In this document: positions 35,971-44,394 of the stretch, in pieces | Layout: each line of letters starts with the position of its first letter | Numbering within the stretch: the first letter of the stretch is position 1 | Origin: Streptomyces hokutonensis | Lineage (GTDB): Bacteria; Actinomycetota; Actinomycetes; Streptomycetales; Streptomycetaceae | Length of the DNA: 64,000 nucleotides | Assembly (NCBI RefSeq): GCF_000376565.1 | Contig: NZ_BARG01000038.1 | Span: forward strand, 186,001-250,000 | Direction: 5' to 3' | The notes under the pieces: generated by a model | Databases searched by the model: none | What the model saw: only the letters and a program-made list of their open reading frames with translations | Told to the model about the DNA's origin: nothing | Position numbers and translations under genes: made by a program

Positions 35971-35998
35971 GCTTCGCTGTGGCTTCGCTGAGCGAAGC
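35971..35998. promoter_or_regulatory. GCTTCGCT direct and inverted repeats upstream of LAETG gene
   Basis: Three copies of one 8-mer are packed here: GCTTCGCT at 35971-35978 and 35982-35989, and its complement AGCGAAGC at 35991-35998, forming a near-perfect palindrome with one central base. It lies 104-131 bp before the TTG start of the surface protein. An operator is likely; a terminator for the GH13 gene is a weaker option. Confidence 0.4.
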
Positions 35999-36101
35999 AT
36001 TTGCGGGCGGTCCGGTCGCGCACGCCCCCGATCGTTTCCTTTCGTGCGCCCGCCGCTCTCTCTGCCACCTCCCACACCTTTTATCATCGTCGAGGCTCAC
36101 C

Positions 36102-37031
36102 TTGTCACGTTCGCTCCACCTCCCATCCCTGTCCGCCCTGGCGGCCACCGCGTTCATCGCCGCCGCCGCGCCCGTGCTCGCGGCCGGTACGGCGAGCGCC
36201 ACCGAGAACGACGCGTGCCAGTCCGCCACCGTGCAGTACCGCATCGTCGGCGCCGATGGAAACGTTATTGGGGCCGACTGGACCTCGCAGGGCGGCTTCC
36301 ACCAGTGGGACGCCGTCCCCGGCACCGTCGAGGTCCGGCTCGCCCCCGGCCAGAGCGTCGGCGAGGGCTGCAAGTACCCCGTCTCGCTCGCCGAGTACAC
36401 CGCCGAAGGCTCCACCTGGTACACCTCCGGCCACCAGACCATGGTCGACAAGGCCACGGTCTACCTCACCGCCAAGGACGTCGCCGGCGCGGACGGCTCG
36501 GGGCAGACCTGGCAGAAGCTCAACGTCAAGTCGCCCGACTGCTACGGCCAGATAGACCTGTACGGCGACGACGTCGCCTACGACGGCGGTACGGGCGAGG
36601 GCCACGGCCCGCTCCCCTACGAGCCCGACAACATCGTGACCCCGTACCACCTCATCGCGGCCTGGAACGGCGGCGACAAGGAGTGCACTCCCAGCACCCC
36701 GGACTCGCCCACCCCGACGCCGACCCAGCCGGCCTCGGCCCCGCCCGCGACGCCGTCGACCCCGGCCGGCAGCACGCCGCCCGCCGACGAGACGACCCCG
36801 CCGCCCAGCCCCAAGCCGTCGACGACGCCTCCCACCTCGGCGCACGTCCCGCCGCTGAAGTCGACGCCCTCGCCCACGCCGAAGACGACGCCCAACGGCG
36901 GCAAGCAGCCGCTCGCGGAGACCGGATCCAACGCGCCGGTCGGCCTCCTCGCGGGCGGCGCGGCCCTCGTGATCGCCCTGGGCGGCGGTGTGGTCTACGC
37001 GGCGAGCCGCTCGCGCCGCTCCTCCTCCTGA
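36102..37031 (+). CDS. LAETG-anchored surface protein (sortase substrate)
   Basis: 309-residue cell-wall-anchored protein. Sec signal at 1-32 (cleavage after TASA), then a domain of about 170 residues with paired cysteines (DACQS, EGCKYP, SPDCYG, KECTP), a Pro/Ser/Thr-rich wall-spanning region, and the sorting signal LAETG at about 276 followed by a hydrophobic helix and SRSRRSSS tail. LAxTG motifs are substrates of Streptomyces class E sortases. The TTG start at 36102 is chosen because GAGG precedes it and the signal peptide begins there. Confidence 0.8.
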   Translation: MSRSLHLPSLSALAATAFIAAAAPVLAAGTASATENDACQSATVQYRIVGADGNVIGADWTSQGGFHQWDAVPGTVEVRLAPGQSVGEGCKYPVSLAEYTAEGSTWYTSGHQTMVDKATVYLTAKDVAGADGSGQTWQKLNVKSPDCYGQIDLYGDDVAYDGGTGEGHGPLPYEPDNIVTPYHLIAAWNGGDKECTPSTPDSPTPTPTQPASAPPATPSTPAGSTPPADETTPPPSPKPSTTPPTSAHVPPLKSTPSPTPKTTPNGGKQPLAETGSNAPVGLLAGGAALVIALGGGVVYAASRSRRSSS

Positions 37032-37065
37032 CCCGGTTGATCCGGGTGCACCCGGCGTGAACTGA

Positions 37066-37101
37066 GAGCCCCGCCCCGTGACTTGCCACGGGGCGGGGCT
37101 C
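37066..37101. terminator. Bidirectional hairpin terminator
   Basis: A perfect 15-bp GC stem (37066-37080 with 37087-37101) and 6-base loop lie between the stop of the LAETG gene and the stop of the convergent MarR gene, and would end both transcripts. Confidence 0.8.
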
Positions 37102-37103
37102 AC

Positions 37104-37559
37104 TCACGGCCGCGGCCAGGGACGCCCGCCGAGCCGCTCGATGTCGGTGTTGAACCGTCGTAGAAAGGCCGCGAAGGCGGCGATGTCCGCCTCCGACCAG
37201 TCGTCCATGATCCGGTCCAGGGACTGGACGAGACCCTCGCGTTCCTCGTCGAGCATGTGTGCGCCCAGGTCCGTGATGCGGAACTTGCGGGCCATGCCGC
37301 CCTGCGGATCGGGGATCCGCTCCACCAGACCGGAGCGCATGGCGGCCGCCGTCTGCCGGTTGAGGGTGGACGTGTCGAGGCCGAAGGCGTCGCTCAACTC
37401 GCCGATGGACATGGGCCCTTGGATGCGGATCCGGCTCAGCAGGATGTAGGCGCTGCGGTCCAGCACGCCGTCCTTGCGGCGCCCGCCCTTCTGCGCAAGC
37501 AGGCCGTGCCGGCTGAGGAGCATCTGCTCGTACTCGACTTCGCGCGTGCGCCTGTCCAT
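37104..37559 (-). CDS. MarR family regulator
   Basis: 151-residue winged-helix repressor. The HTH reads SIGELSDAFGLDTSTLNRQT, followed by the wing DPQGGMARKFRITDLG. ATG 37559 is chosen because AGGAGG precedes it and the helix begins just after; the frame upstream is not domain-like. It is divergent from a DHA2 efflux pump across 177 bp that hold a 15-bp palindrome, so control of the pump by a ligand it exports is likely. Confidence 0.85.
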   Translation of the reverse strand: MDRRTREVEYEQMLLSRHGLLAQKGGRRKDGVLDRSAYILLSRIRIQGPMSIGELSDAFGLDTSTLNRQTAAAMRSGLVERIPDPQGGMARKFRITDLGAHMLDEEREGLVQSLDRIMDDWSEADIAAFAAFLRRFNTDIERLGGRPWPRP

Positions 37560-37668
37560 CGGTCCGCTGCCTCCTGCTTCCTGCCGATACCGCCGCCGTT
37601 TGATGCGGTTCGGGGCGGCCGGACCCATCCTCGCACGACGGTATGCATCATCCCCATCACATGGTTGA

Positions 37669-37683
37669 TACATACGATGTGTA
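37669..37683. promoter_or_regulatory. Candidate MarR operator
   Basis: TACATA-CGA-TGTGTA, a 15-bp inverted repeat with one mismatch, sits between the divergent MarR and MFS starts, about 55 bp before the MFS start. The repeated word TACGATG occurs at 37673 and 37682. MarR sites are typically AT-richer than surrounding DNA, as this one is. Confidence 0.45.
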
Positions 37684-37736
37684 CGATGCACATCCCTTCA
37701 CGTCCCGACCGAACAGATACGCCGAGGAGTCCCGTC

Positions 37737-39197
37737 ATGGACGCCCCCCAGCCCACAGCCCGCGCAGGCGGCGTGGTCGCCACGCTGGCCTTCGCCGGCA
37801 CCACGGCCGCGATCATGCAGACGCTGGTCACCCCGCTCATCGCCGACCTCCCGGAGATGCTGCACACCTCGTCCTCGAACGCCGCGTGGGTGATCACCGC
37901 CACCCTGCTGGTGGCCGCGGTCTGTGTGCCGGTGGTCGGCCGCCTCGGCGACCTGCTGGGCAAGCGCCGCATGCTGCTCGCCTGCTCCGTCCCGCTGATC
38001 GTGGGCTCGGTGGTCTGCGCGCTCTCCTCCTCCGTCGTCCCGATGATCGTCGGACGCGGACTTCAGGGCATGGGCATGGGCATGGTCCCGCTGGGCATCG
38101 CCCTGCTGCGTGACGTCGTACCGCAGGAGCGGCTCAGCCCCTCCATCGCGCTCGTCAGCGCCTCCATGGGCATCGGCGGCGGTCTCGGTCTGCCGATCGC
38201 CGCGGCCATCGCGCAGTACGCCAACTGGCGTGCCCTGTTCTGGGGTTCGGCCGCCCTCGCCGCGGTCGTCGCCGCGCTGATCTGGTTCCTGATCCCGGAC
38301 GTACCGGCCGCCGCCAAGGGTCAGCGCTTCGACGCCCCCGGCGCGCTCGGCCTCGCCGTCGGGCTCGTCTGCCTGCTGCTCGGCATCTCCAAGGGCGCCG
38401 ACTGGGGCTGGGGTTCGACCACCGTGCTGGGCCTGTTCACCGTCGCGATCGTGGCCTTCCTGGCCTGGGGCGTGTGGGAACTTCGCACGAGCGACCCGCT
38501 GATCGACCTGCGTACGACGGCCCGCCCCCGGGTCCTGATCACCAACATCGCCTCGGTCTTCGTCGGCGTCGGCATGTACTCCAGCATGCTGGTCGTGCCC
38601 CAGCTGCTGCAGTTCCCCGAGGCCACCGGCTACGGCCTGGGCCAGTCGATGCTCGCCTCCGGCCTCTGGATGGCCCCCGGCGGCATCATGATGATGATCG
38701 TCTCCCCGCTCGGCGGAAAGCTCACCAACGCCCGCGGTCCCAAGTTCACCCTCATCAGCGGCGTCCTCGTCATCACCGCCGGCTACGCCCTGTCGATGGG
38801 CCTGATGAGCTCCGCCTGGGGCCTGATGGTCGTCTGCATCGTCATCAACAGCGGCGTCGGCCTCGCCTACGGCGCGATGCCCGCCCTCATCATGAGCTCG
38901 GTCCCCCTCTCCGAGACCGCCGCCGCCAACGGTTTCAACACCCTCATGCGCTCCCTCGGCACCTCGATCGGCGCGGCGGTGATCGGCGTCGTCCTCGCCC
39001 AGATGACCAACACGGCCGGCGGCTTCACCTTCACCTCCGAGGACGGCTTCCGCACCGGCCTGCTCATCGGCGGCGGCGTCGCCCTCCTCGCGGCCCTTGT
39101 CGCGGCGGCGATCCCGGCCGTACGCCAGACCGCCCAGGAGGACGAGAAGGAGCCCGAGACGGTGGCCGCGCGGCAAGGGGCCGGGGTCGAGTCCTGA
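37737..39197 (+). CDS. DHA2-family MFS drug exporter
   Basis: 486-residue exporter with 14 predicted helices, the DHA2 count. The motif GRLGDLLGKRRM is the MFS loop signature and RGLQGMGMGMVPLG is motif C-like for antiporters. ATG 37737. Regulated most likely by the divergent MarR. Substrate is unknown; exporters of this type carry drugs or secondary metabolites. Confidence 0.88.
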   Translation: MDAPQPTARAGGVVATLAFAGTTAAIMQTLVTPLIADLPEMLHTSSSNAAWVITATLLVAAVCVPVVGRLGDLLGKRRMLLACSVPLIVGSVVCALSSSVVPMIVGRGLQGMGMGMVPLGIALLRDVVPQERLSPSIALVSASMGIGGGLGLPIAAAIAQYANWRALFWGSAALAAVVAALIWFLIPDVPAAAKGQRFDAPGALGLAVGLVCLLLGISKGADWGWGSTTVLGLFTVAIVAFLAWGVWELRTSDPLIDLRTTARPRVLITNIASVFVGVGMYSSMLVVPQLLQFPEATGYGLGQSMLASGLWMAPGGIMMMIVSPLGGKLTNARGPKFTLISGVLVITAGYALSMGLMSSAWGLMVVCIVINSGVGLAYGAMPALIMSSVPLSETAAANGFNTLMRSLGTSIGAAVIGVVLAQMTNTAGGFTFTSEDGFRTGLLIGGGVALLAALVAAAIPAVRQTAQEDEKEPETVAARQGAGVES

Positions 39198-39228
39198 CCT
39201 GAGCGTGGTGAACGTACGGGGGAGTTAC

Positions 39229-39273
39229 TGCCCGGCGTCGTAGGACCGGGGGACCGGTCTTCGGCGCCGGGCA
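39229..39273. terminator. Nested hairpin terminator
   Basis: Outer arms TGCCCGGCG (39229-39237) and CGCCGGGCA (39265-39273) pair perfectly and enclose an inner GACCGG/CCGGTC stem. It lies between the stops of the convergent DHA2 exporter and TetR genes. Confidence 0.6.
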
Positions 39274-39291
39274 ATGTGCTGTTCGACGGAC

Positions 39292-39957
39292 TCAGCTTCC
39301 AGGTCCCAGGCCCTGCAGAGCTTGGTCGAGTTGGGCCGCGGTCAGGGCGGGGACCGGGAGCGGAGGCGCGGCGGACGTGCCGCGCAGCCCGTCGAGGAGG
39401 AGGGCGAGGGGGCGGAGCCAGGCGTCGGGTCCCGCGGCCGCGGTGAGGGAGGGGACGGTACGGCCCAGGGCGGCGAGCGCGAACAGCAGGTCCTCCGGGG
39501 TGACGTCCGTGCGGATCGTGCCCTGGTCCTGTCCGCGGCTCAGCAGTGTCTCCACGGTGCGGCGGTTGTGGGCGTGCACGGCCTGGAGCGAGTCGACGCC
39601 GTCGAGGTGGGTGGTCATCAGGTCGTTGGTGCCGCGGTCGGCGGCCAGGCCGGCGAACACTGTGCGGAGATAACCCGTCAGTCCCGCCAGGGCGTCGTCG
39701 GTGCCGCGCGCCTGCTCGCCCGCGGTCATCGTGTCGGTGAGCTGGTCGCGGAAGACGGCGTCCACGAGAGCGGCGCGGGTGGGGAAGTGCCGGTAGAGGG
39801 TGGCGTTGCCGATGCCTGCCCGGCGGGCGATCACGTCGATCGGCGCGTGCAGACCCTGCTCGGCGAAGACCTCGTGGGCGGCCTCGATCAGGAGCTCCCG
39901 GTTGCGCTGGGCATCGCGCCGCCGACCGGGTGCCGTCGCGTCGTTCGGGCCCGTCAT
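39292..39957 (-). CDS. TetR family regulator
   Basis: 221-residue repressor. N-terminal HTH is intact (IDVIARRAGIGNATLYRHFPTRAALVDAVF); the C-terminal ligand domain is typical. The gene begins GTG-ATG-ATG; the second ATG (39957) is six bases from GGAGG and is taken as the start. Two strong palindromes lie between this gene and the divergent patatin gene, so it probably represses both itself and the patatin-P450 operon. Confidence 0.85.
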   Translation of the reverse strand: MTGPNDATAPGRRRDAQRNRELLIEAAHEVFAEQGLHAPIDVIARRAGIGNATLYRHFPTRAALVDAVFRDQLTDTMTAGEQARGTDDALAGLTGYLRTVFAGLAADRGTNDLMTTHLDGVDSLQAVHAHNRRTVETLLSRGQDQGTIRTDVTPEDLLFALAALGRTVPSLTAAAGPDAWLRPLALLLDGLRGTSAAPPLPVPALTAAQLDQALQGLGPGS

Positions 39958-39976
39958 CATCACCCTCCGAACCAGT

Positions 39977-39990
39977 GGGGAGTGCTCCCC
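39977..39990. promoter_or_regulatory. TetR operator, TetR-proximal copy
   Basis: GGGGAG-TG-CTCCCC, a 14-base inverted repeat about 20 bp before the TetR start. It shares both arms with a second site 44 bp away and so reads as an autoregulatory operator. Confidence 0.65.
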
Positions 39991-40019
39991 GGTAGTGATG
40001 CTATCGTCGATCCATCAAG

Positions 40020-40035
40020 TGGGGAGTACTCCCCA
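40020..40035. promoter_or_regulatory. TetR operator, patatin-proximal copy
   Basis: TGGGGAGT-ACTCCCCA is a perfect 16-bp palindrome 24-39 bp before the patatin start. Same arms as the other copy. The 44-bp spacing, about four helical turns, is consistent with two dimers bound on one face of the DNA. Confidence 0.7.
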
Positions 40036-40058
40036 TTTTGGCGACAGGGGGTGACGAC

Positions 40059-40904
40059 ATGCGGGACACGGCACTGGTCCTGGGCGGTGGTGGGCCCGTC
40101 GGCGGGGCGTGGATGACCGGGGTGCTCGCGGGGCTCACCGAGGCCGGCGTCGATGTCACGCGCGCGGACGTGGTCATCGGCACCTCGGCGGGTGCGATCT
40201 TCGGTGCCCGACTCGCGGCCGGCGAGACACCGCGAGAGCTGTACGAACGCCAACTGGCCCGGGCCGACTCCATGCACCTGCGCGTCACCGTCGCCCAGAC
40301 GGCCCGCTTCCTGTGGGCGGCGCTCGGATCCCGCGATCCGCAGCGCTCCGTACAACGGCTGGCCCGGGCCGCCCTCGATGCCCGTACCGGAACCGAGTCC
40401 GAACTTCTCGACGCGGTCGGCACATTGCTGCGCGGCGCACGTGACTGGCCGGTGCGGGCGCTGTGGATCACGGCCGTCGACACCGCGACCGGATCCCTGG
40501 AGACCTTCGACGCGGACACGAAGGCGACCCTCCTCGAAGCGGTCGCCGCGAGCTGCGCCGTCCCCCTCGTCCTCCCGCCCGTCACGGCCGTCGGCCGGCG
40601 CTGGATCGACGGCGGCAGCCGTACGACGACCAATCTGCAACTGGTCGCCGAACACCGCCACGTCCTGGCCGTCTCACCGATACCGAGCGCGGTGGGCCCG
40701 CACCCCAGTGCCATGCAGCAGGCGGCCCAACTCGCCGCCCAGGGAACCGAGATCACCCTCGTGACCCCCGACCGCGCGGCCCGCCGTGCGATGGGCCGAG
40801 ACATGACCGCCGACGCCCGCCGCCCGGCGGCCGCCAGGGCAGGCCACGCCCAGGCGATGGCCCTGGCGCACACGGTGGCCGCCGTATGGCGCACAGGCAG
40901 GTGA
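40059..40904 (+). CDS. Patatin-like phospholipase
   Basis: 281-residue acyl hydrolase with the Ser-Asp dyad. Oxyanion loop GGGGPVGGAW at 9-18, nucleophile elbow GTSAG at about 44-48, and IDGGS with the catalytic Asp at about 190. There is no signal peptide. ATG 40059 has GGGGGTGA upstream. Operon with the P450 43 bp downstream. Substrate could be a lipid or a polyester; the link with a P450 suggests acyl or lipid modification. Confidence 0.83.
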   Translation: MRDTALVLGGGGPVGGAWMTGVLAGLTEAGVDVTRADVVIGTSAGAIFGARLAAGETPRELYERQLARADSMHLRVTVAQTARFLWAALGSRDPQRSVQRLARAALDARTGTESELLDAVGTLLRGARDWPVRALWITAVDTATGSLETFDADTKATLLEAVAASCAVPLVLPPVTAVGRRWIDGGSRTTTNLQLVAEHRHVLAVSPIPSAVGPHPSAMQQAAQLAAQGTEITLVTPDRAARRAMGRDMTADARRPAAARAGHAQAMALAHTVAAVWRTGR

Positions 40905-40947
40905 CACCGCGGCCGCGCGTTCCCGTCCGACCATCGAAAGGAGTGCC

Positions 40948-42156
40948 GTGCCGGCGCCCACCCTTCAGGACCTCGCCCCCGACGGCCACGACCCGGCCGC
41001 CGACCCCCACCCCGTCTACGCGGCCCTGCGCGCACGGGGTCCCGTGCATCGCGTCCTGGTCCCGGGCAGCGGCGAGAGCTGGCTGGTGGTCACCCGGGAC
41101 GCGGCCCGCGCCGCACTGACCGATCCGCGCCTGCGCAACGACATCCGCCACTCCTCGACCTGGCAGGACGACGGCGGCCACGCTCTCGGCCGCAACATGC
41201 TCCAGACCGACCCACCGGACCACACCCGACTACGACGGCTGGTCGCGGGCCACTTCACGCCCGCGCGGATCGCCGCGCTGCGCCCGGCAGTCGAGACGAT
41301 CGCCGTGGATCTGCTCGCCGGGCTGCCGACGCGGGGGACCGCGGACCTGGTGGGCGGATACGCCCTGCCGTTGCCCGTCACGGTGATCTGCGACCTGTTC
41401 GGGGTGCCCACCGCGGACCGTACGGTGTTCCACGCATGGTCCAACGAACTCGTCATGCCCGCCTCGCCCGAGACCGGTGCCTCGGCCGCCGACGCCCTGG
41501 GCGGGTACCTGGCCGACCTGATCCACCACAAGCGCGGAACCCGAGAGGCCGACCTGCTCGGCGACCTGGTCGCCGCGGCCCGCAGCCCCGAGTCCCCCCT
41601 CACCTCCCGAGAACTCCTCGGCATGGCCTTCCTTCTCCTCGTCGCCGGACACGAGACGACCGTCAACCTCATCTCCGCGACCGTCCATGCCCTCCTCACT
41701 CACCCCGACCAACTCGAACTACTGCGCGCGGAACCGGAGTTGGTCGGCGCAGCCGTGGAGGAGTCGCTGCGCCACAGCGCACCCGTCCACGCCACGGCGT
41801 TCCGTTTCGCGGCCGAGCCGATCGATCTCGCGGGCATCCGCATCCCGGCCGGAGACGCGGTACAGATCTCACTGGCGGCCGCCTCCCGCGACCCCCTCCA
41901 CTACCCCGACCCCGACCGCTTCGACCTGCGCCGCCGGGGCCCCGCCCACCTCGCCTTCGGCCACGGCCTCCACCACTGCCTCGGCGCACCCCTGGCCCGT
42001 ACGGAGGCCGCCGTCGCCGTACGCCTCCTCCTGCACCACCGTCCCGACCTCACCCTCGCCACCGACCCCACGACACTGCGCTGGCGGACCAGCACGCTGG
42101 TGCGGGGGTTGAGCGCTCTGCCCGTGCGGTTCGGACCGGCGGCGCCGGGCGTCTAG
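40948..42156 (+). CDS. Cytochrome P450
   Basis: 402-residue bacterial P450. I-helix oxygen-binding motif AGHETT (about 235), K-helix E-S-L-R (about 273), and heme loop FGHGLHHCLGAPLAR with the Cys thiolate (about 350). GTG 40948 follows AAAGGAG. It needs an electron partner; the FprA-type reductase at 27.9 kb would be one. Its last four bases overlap the convergent DUF402 gene. Substrate unknown. Confidence 0.9.
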   Translation: MPAPTLQDLAPDGHDPAADPHPVYAALRARGPVHRVLVPGSGESWLVVTRDAARAALTDPRLRNDIRHSSTWQDDGGHALGRNMLQTDPPDHTRLRRLVAGHFTPARIAALRPAVETIAVDLLAGLPTRGTADLVGGYALPLPVTVICDLFGVPTADRTVFHAWSNELVMPASPETGASAADALGGYLADLIHHKRGTREADLLGDLVAAARSPESPLTSRELLGMAFLLLVAGHETTVNLISATVHALLTHPDQLELLRAEPELVGAAVEESLRHSAPVHATAFRFAAEPIDLAGIRIPAGDAVQISLAAASRDPLHYPDPDRFDLRRRGPAHLAFGHGLHHCLGAPLARTEAAVAVRLLLHHRPDLTLATDPTTLRWRTSTLVRGLSALPVRFGPAAPGV

Positions 42157-42812
42157 CCGACGGTCAGGACTCCGGGAGGCAGCGCGGGAGCCGGGCGGTG
42201 GGGATCGGGCCGCCACTTCGGCAGGCCCCGGTCGGCCGCGAACGGGCCCCCGCCCGCCCGGATCATCGCCAACGCCTCCTCGCGTGCCGCCTCCACCGTC
42301 CGGTGCTCGGCCCCGCTCACCACCCCCAGCCGCCGGCCGTGGGCGTACTCGTCCTCGTCCTTCCACTCCCACCGGGACAGATCGGGCGCGACCACCAGGT
42401 CCAGCAGGAGGTCGAAGGTGTCGAAGCCGATGGGCGTGCGGTGCATCGGGCGCTGGAAGTTGACGTACCAGTGCGTCAGGCGATGGTCGCCCGGGGCGTC
42501 GTAGAAGGCGTTGACGCTGAACCAGGTGTCCGGCGGCACCCATTGGAGATGGGCCGTGTCGCGCCAAGTCCACCGGCCGAGCCGCCAGTTGCCGTCGGCC
42601 AGGTTCGGCAGGGCGCGTTGGCGGGCGGATGCGTCACCCGTGCGCAGCCACTCGATCCAGGTCGTCGGGACCGCCAGCTCCGCGCCCGGCCCGCAGCCGA
42701 GGACAAGTGCTTCCGGGGTGTCCTCGACGACCCGGAGCGCGTGAGCGCTCCACACCTTCCGACGGAACACATCACGTCGTACTGCCGTCTCGTCCGGCTG
42801 TAATTCCTGCAC
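42153..42812 (-). CDS. DUF402 (FomD-like) protein
   Basis: 219-residue protein with a DUF402 barrel at about 90-190, including WYVNFQRPM and DLLLDLVV plus the acidic stretch WKDEDEY. Proteins of this family bind divalent metals and FomD hydrolyses a cytidylyl intermediate of fosfomycin. GTG 42812 lies three bases after the upstream AraC gene's stop, so the two genes form one operon. Nucleotide-phosphate hydrolysis is inference from the family. Confidence 0.75.
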   Translation of the reverse strand: MQELQPDETAVRRDVFRRKVWSAHALRVVEDTPEALVLGCGPGAELAVPTTWIEWLRTGDASARQRALPNLADGNWRLGRWTWRDTAHLQWVPPDTWFSVNAFYDAPGDHRLTHWYVNFQRPMHRTPIGFDTFDLLLDLVVAPDLSRWEWKDEDEYAHGRRLGVVSGAEHRTVEAAREEALAMIRAGGGPFAADRGLPKWRPDPHRPAPALPPGVLTVG

Positions 42813-42815
42813 GAG

Positions 42816-43682
42816 TCATGTCTGCCCGCGTGCCACCGCACGGAACTCCAGTGGCGTACGGCGCTCCCGCTTGCGGAAGAACTTCGCGAAGTCGGTCGGT
42901 TCGGCGAAGCCGAGGGTGCGGGAGATGTCCGCCGCCGTCGCGTCGGTGTGGACGAGGAGGCGTTTGGCCTCCAGGAGGACACGGGCGTCGAGGTACTGCT
43001 TGGCGGTCGTGCCGGTGGCCGCGAGGGTCGCGCGGGTGAGGGTGCGCGGGCTGTAGCCGAGGGCGGCGGCGTAGTCGGAGACGTGGTGGCTGGTGCGGAA
43101 GCCGCGTTCCAGCGCGGCGCTGTAGCGGCGGAACGTGTCGTCGGCCGGGGCGGACGACACCGGGTCCGGGCGGACGTGCGAGAGACGGAGCAGCAGGACG
43201 GAGAGGAGCATGCGGAGGGTCTGGAGATGTGCGTCGAGGGGGAGTGACGTCAAGTCGGCGTATTCGTGAGCGAGGTGACGCAGTGTCAGGCGGGCCGCAC
43301 CGGCGTGGGGTTCCGTCGGGAGCAGTGGTGACTGGTCGAAGGGCGGATCGGCCGGCACGAAGCCCGGCTGCCAGATGACGATCGTGCCCCGGGCCGTCGT
43401 GAGGTCGGCGGGGACGTACTGGTGCACCTGCCCGGAGCCCACCCACAGCCAGCCGCCCGGTTCGACGGCGCAGTCCGTGAAGTCCACCCGGTGGCGCAGC
43501 GTGCCCTCCGTGACGTGGATCAGGTGATGGAAGTCCGGCCGCTGCGGGGCCGACAGGTCGAGGCCGCGGCGCTCACCGCGAGTCAGCAGCTCGGCGAAGT
43601 CCAGGACGTCCATACCGATGGGTGCGCTCAGTGACGGACGGTAGGAGACGTCCGTGATATCACGGTGACCGTTTTTTCCCAT
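42816..43682 (-). CDS. AraC family transcriptional regulator
   Basis: 288-residue regulator: N-terminal cupin sensor (HHLIHVTEGTLRHRV, about 50-100) and a C-terminal AraC HTH (YAAALGYSPRTLTRATL; ADISRTLGFAEPTDFAKFF). ATG 43682. It is divergent from vdcB by 89 bp, the normal setting for an activator of a phenolic-acid decarboxylase operon. Downstream DUF402 is in the same operon. Confidence 0.87.
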   Translation of the reverse strand: MGKNGHRDITDVSYRPSLSAPIGMDVLDFAELLTRGERRGLDLSAPQRPDFHHLIHVTEGTLRHRVDFTDCAVEPGGWLWVGSGQVHQYVPADLTTARGTIVIWQPGFVPADPPFDQSPLLPTEPHAGAARLTLRHLAHEYADLTSLPLDAHLQTLRMLLSVLLLRLSHVRPDPVSSAPADDTFRRYSAALERGFRTSHHVSDYAAALGYSPRTLTRATLAATGTTAKQYLDARVLLEAKRLLVHTDATAADISRTLGFAEPTDFAKFFRKRERRTPLEFRAVARGQT

Positions 43683-43771
43683 GGTGAGTCCCGAGCCTAC
43701 CCTTGTCGGGCCCCGAACCGCTCCTACGGTCGAAAGCACAGAGACCGGACCGGGCAAGGAGCTGGGCGAAC

Positions 43772-44368
43772 GTGCGACTGATCGTGGGCATGACCGGGGC
43801 GACCGGAGCCGTCCTCGGAGTACGGCTCCTGGAGCAGCTGGCCGAGCTGCCCGAGGTGGAGACGCATCTCGTCCTCAGTCGGTGGGCCCGTACGACCGTG
43901 GAGCTGGAGACGGGACGCACCGCCCGCGAGGTCGCCGGGCTGGCCGACGTCGTCCACAACGCCGAGGACCAGGGGGCGACCATCGCCTCCGGGTCGTTCC
44001 GCACGGACGGCATGGTGATCGTGCCGTGCTCCATGAAGACCCTGGCGGGCATCCGCACCGGCTACGCCGACGGGCTGATCGGCCGGGCCGCCGACGTCGT
44101 CCTCAAGGAACGCCGCCCGCTGGTCCTCGTACCGCGCGAGACCCCGCTGAGCGAGATCCACCTGGAGAACATGCTCGACCTCGCGCGCAAGGGCGTCCGG
44201 ATCGTGCCGCCGATGCCCGCTTTCTACAACCACCCCGCCACGGTCGACGACATCGTCACCCACATCACCTCCCGCGTCCTCGACCAGCTGGACCTGCCCG
44301 CCCCTGCGGCCAAGCGCTGGGAGGGCATGCGGACCGCCCGCGCCGCGCGCATCCACCCCGCCGCCTGA
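43772..44368 (+). CDS. vdcB: UbiX-like flavin prenyltransferase, decarboxylase subunit B
   Basis: 198-residue UbiX-family enzyme that makes prenylated FMN for the partner UbiD decarboxylase. Glycine-rich FMN-binding start GMTGATGAVLGVRLL, then VIVPCSMKTLAGIRTGYADGLIGRAADV, both standard. GTG 43772 follows AAGGAG. First gene of vdcBCD, as in Streptomyces sp. D7 vanillate decarboxylase. Confidence 0.9.
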   Translation: MRLIVGMTGATGAVLGVRLLEQLAELPEVETHLVLSRWARTTVELETGRTAREVAGLADVVHNAEDQGATIASGSFRTDGMVIVPCSMKTLAGIRTGYADGLIGRAADVVLKERRPLVLVPRETPLSEIHLENMLDLARKGVRIVPPMPAFYNHPATVDDIVTHITSRVLDQLDLPAPAAKRWEGMRTARAARIHPAA

Positions 44369-44394
44369 GCCCCTCGGACCCACGGAGTCTCCCC

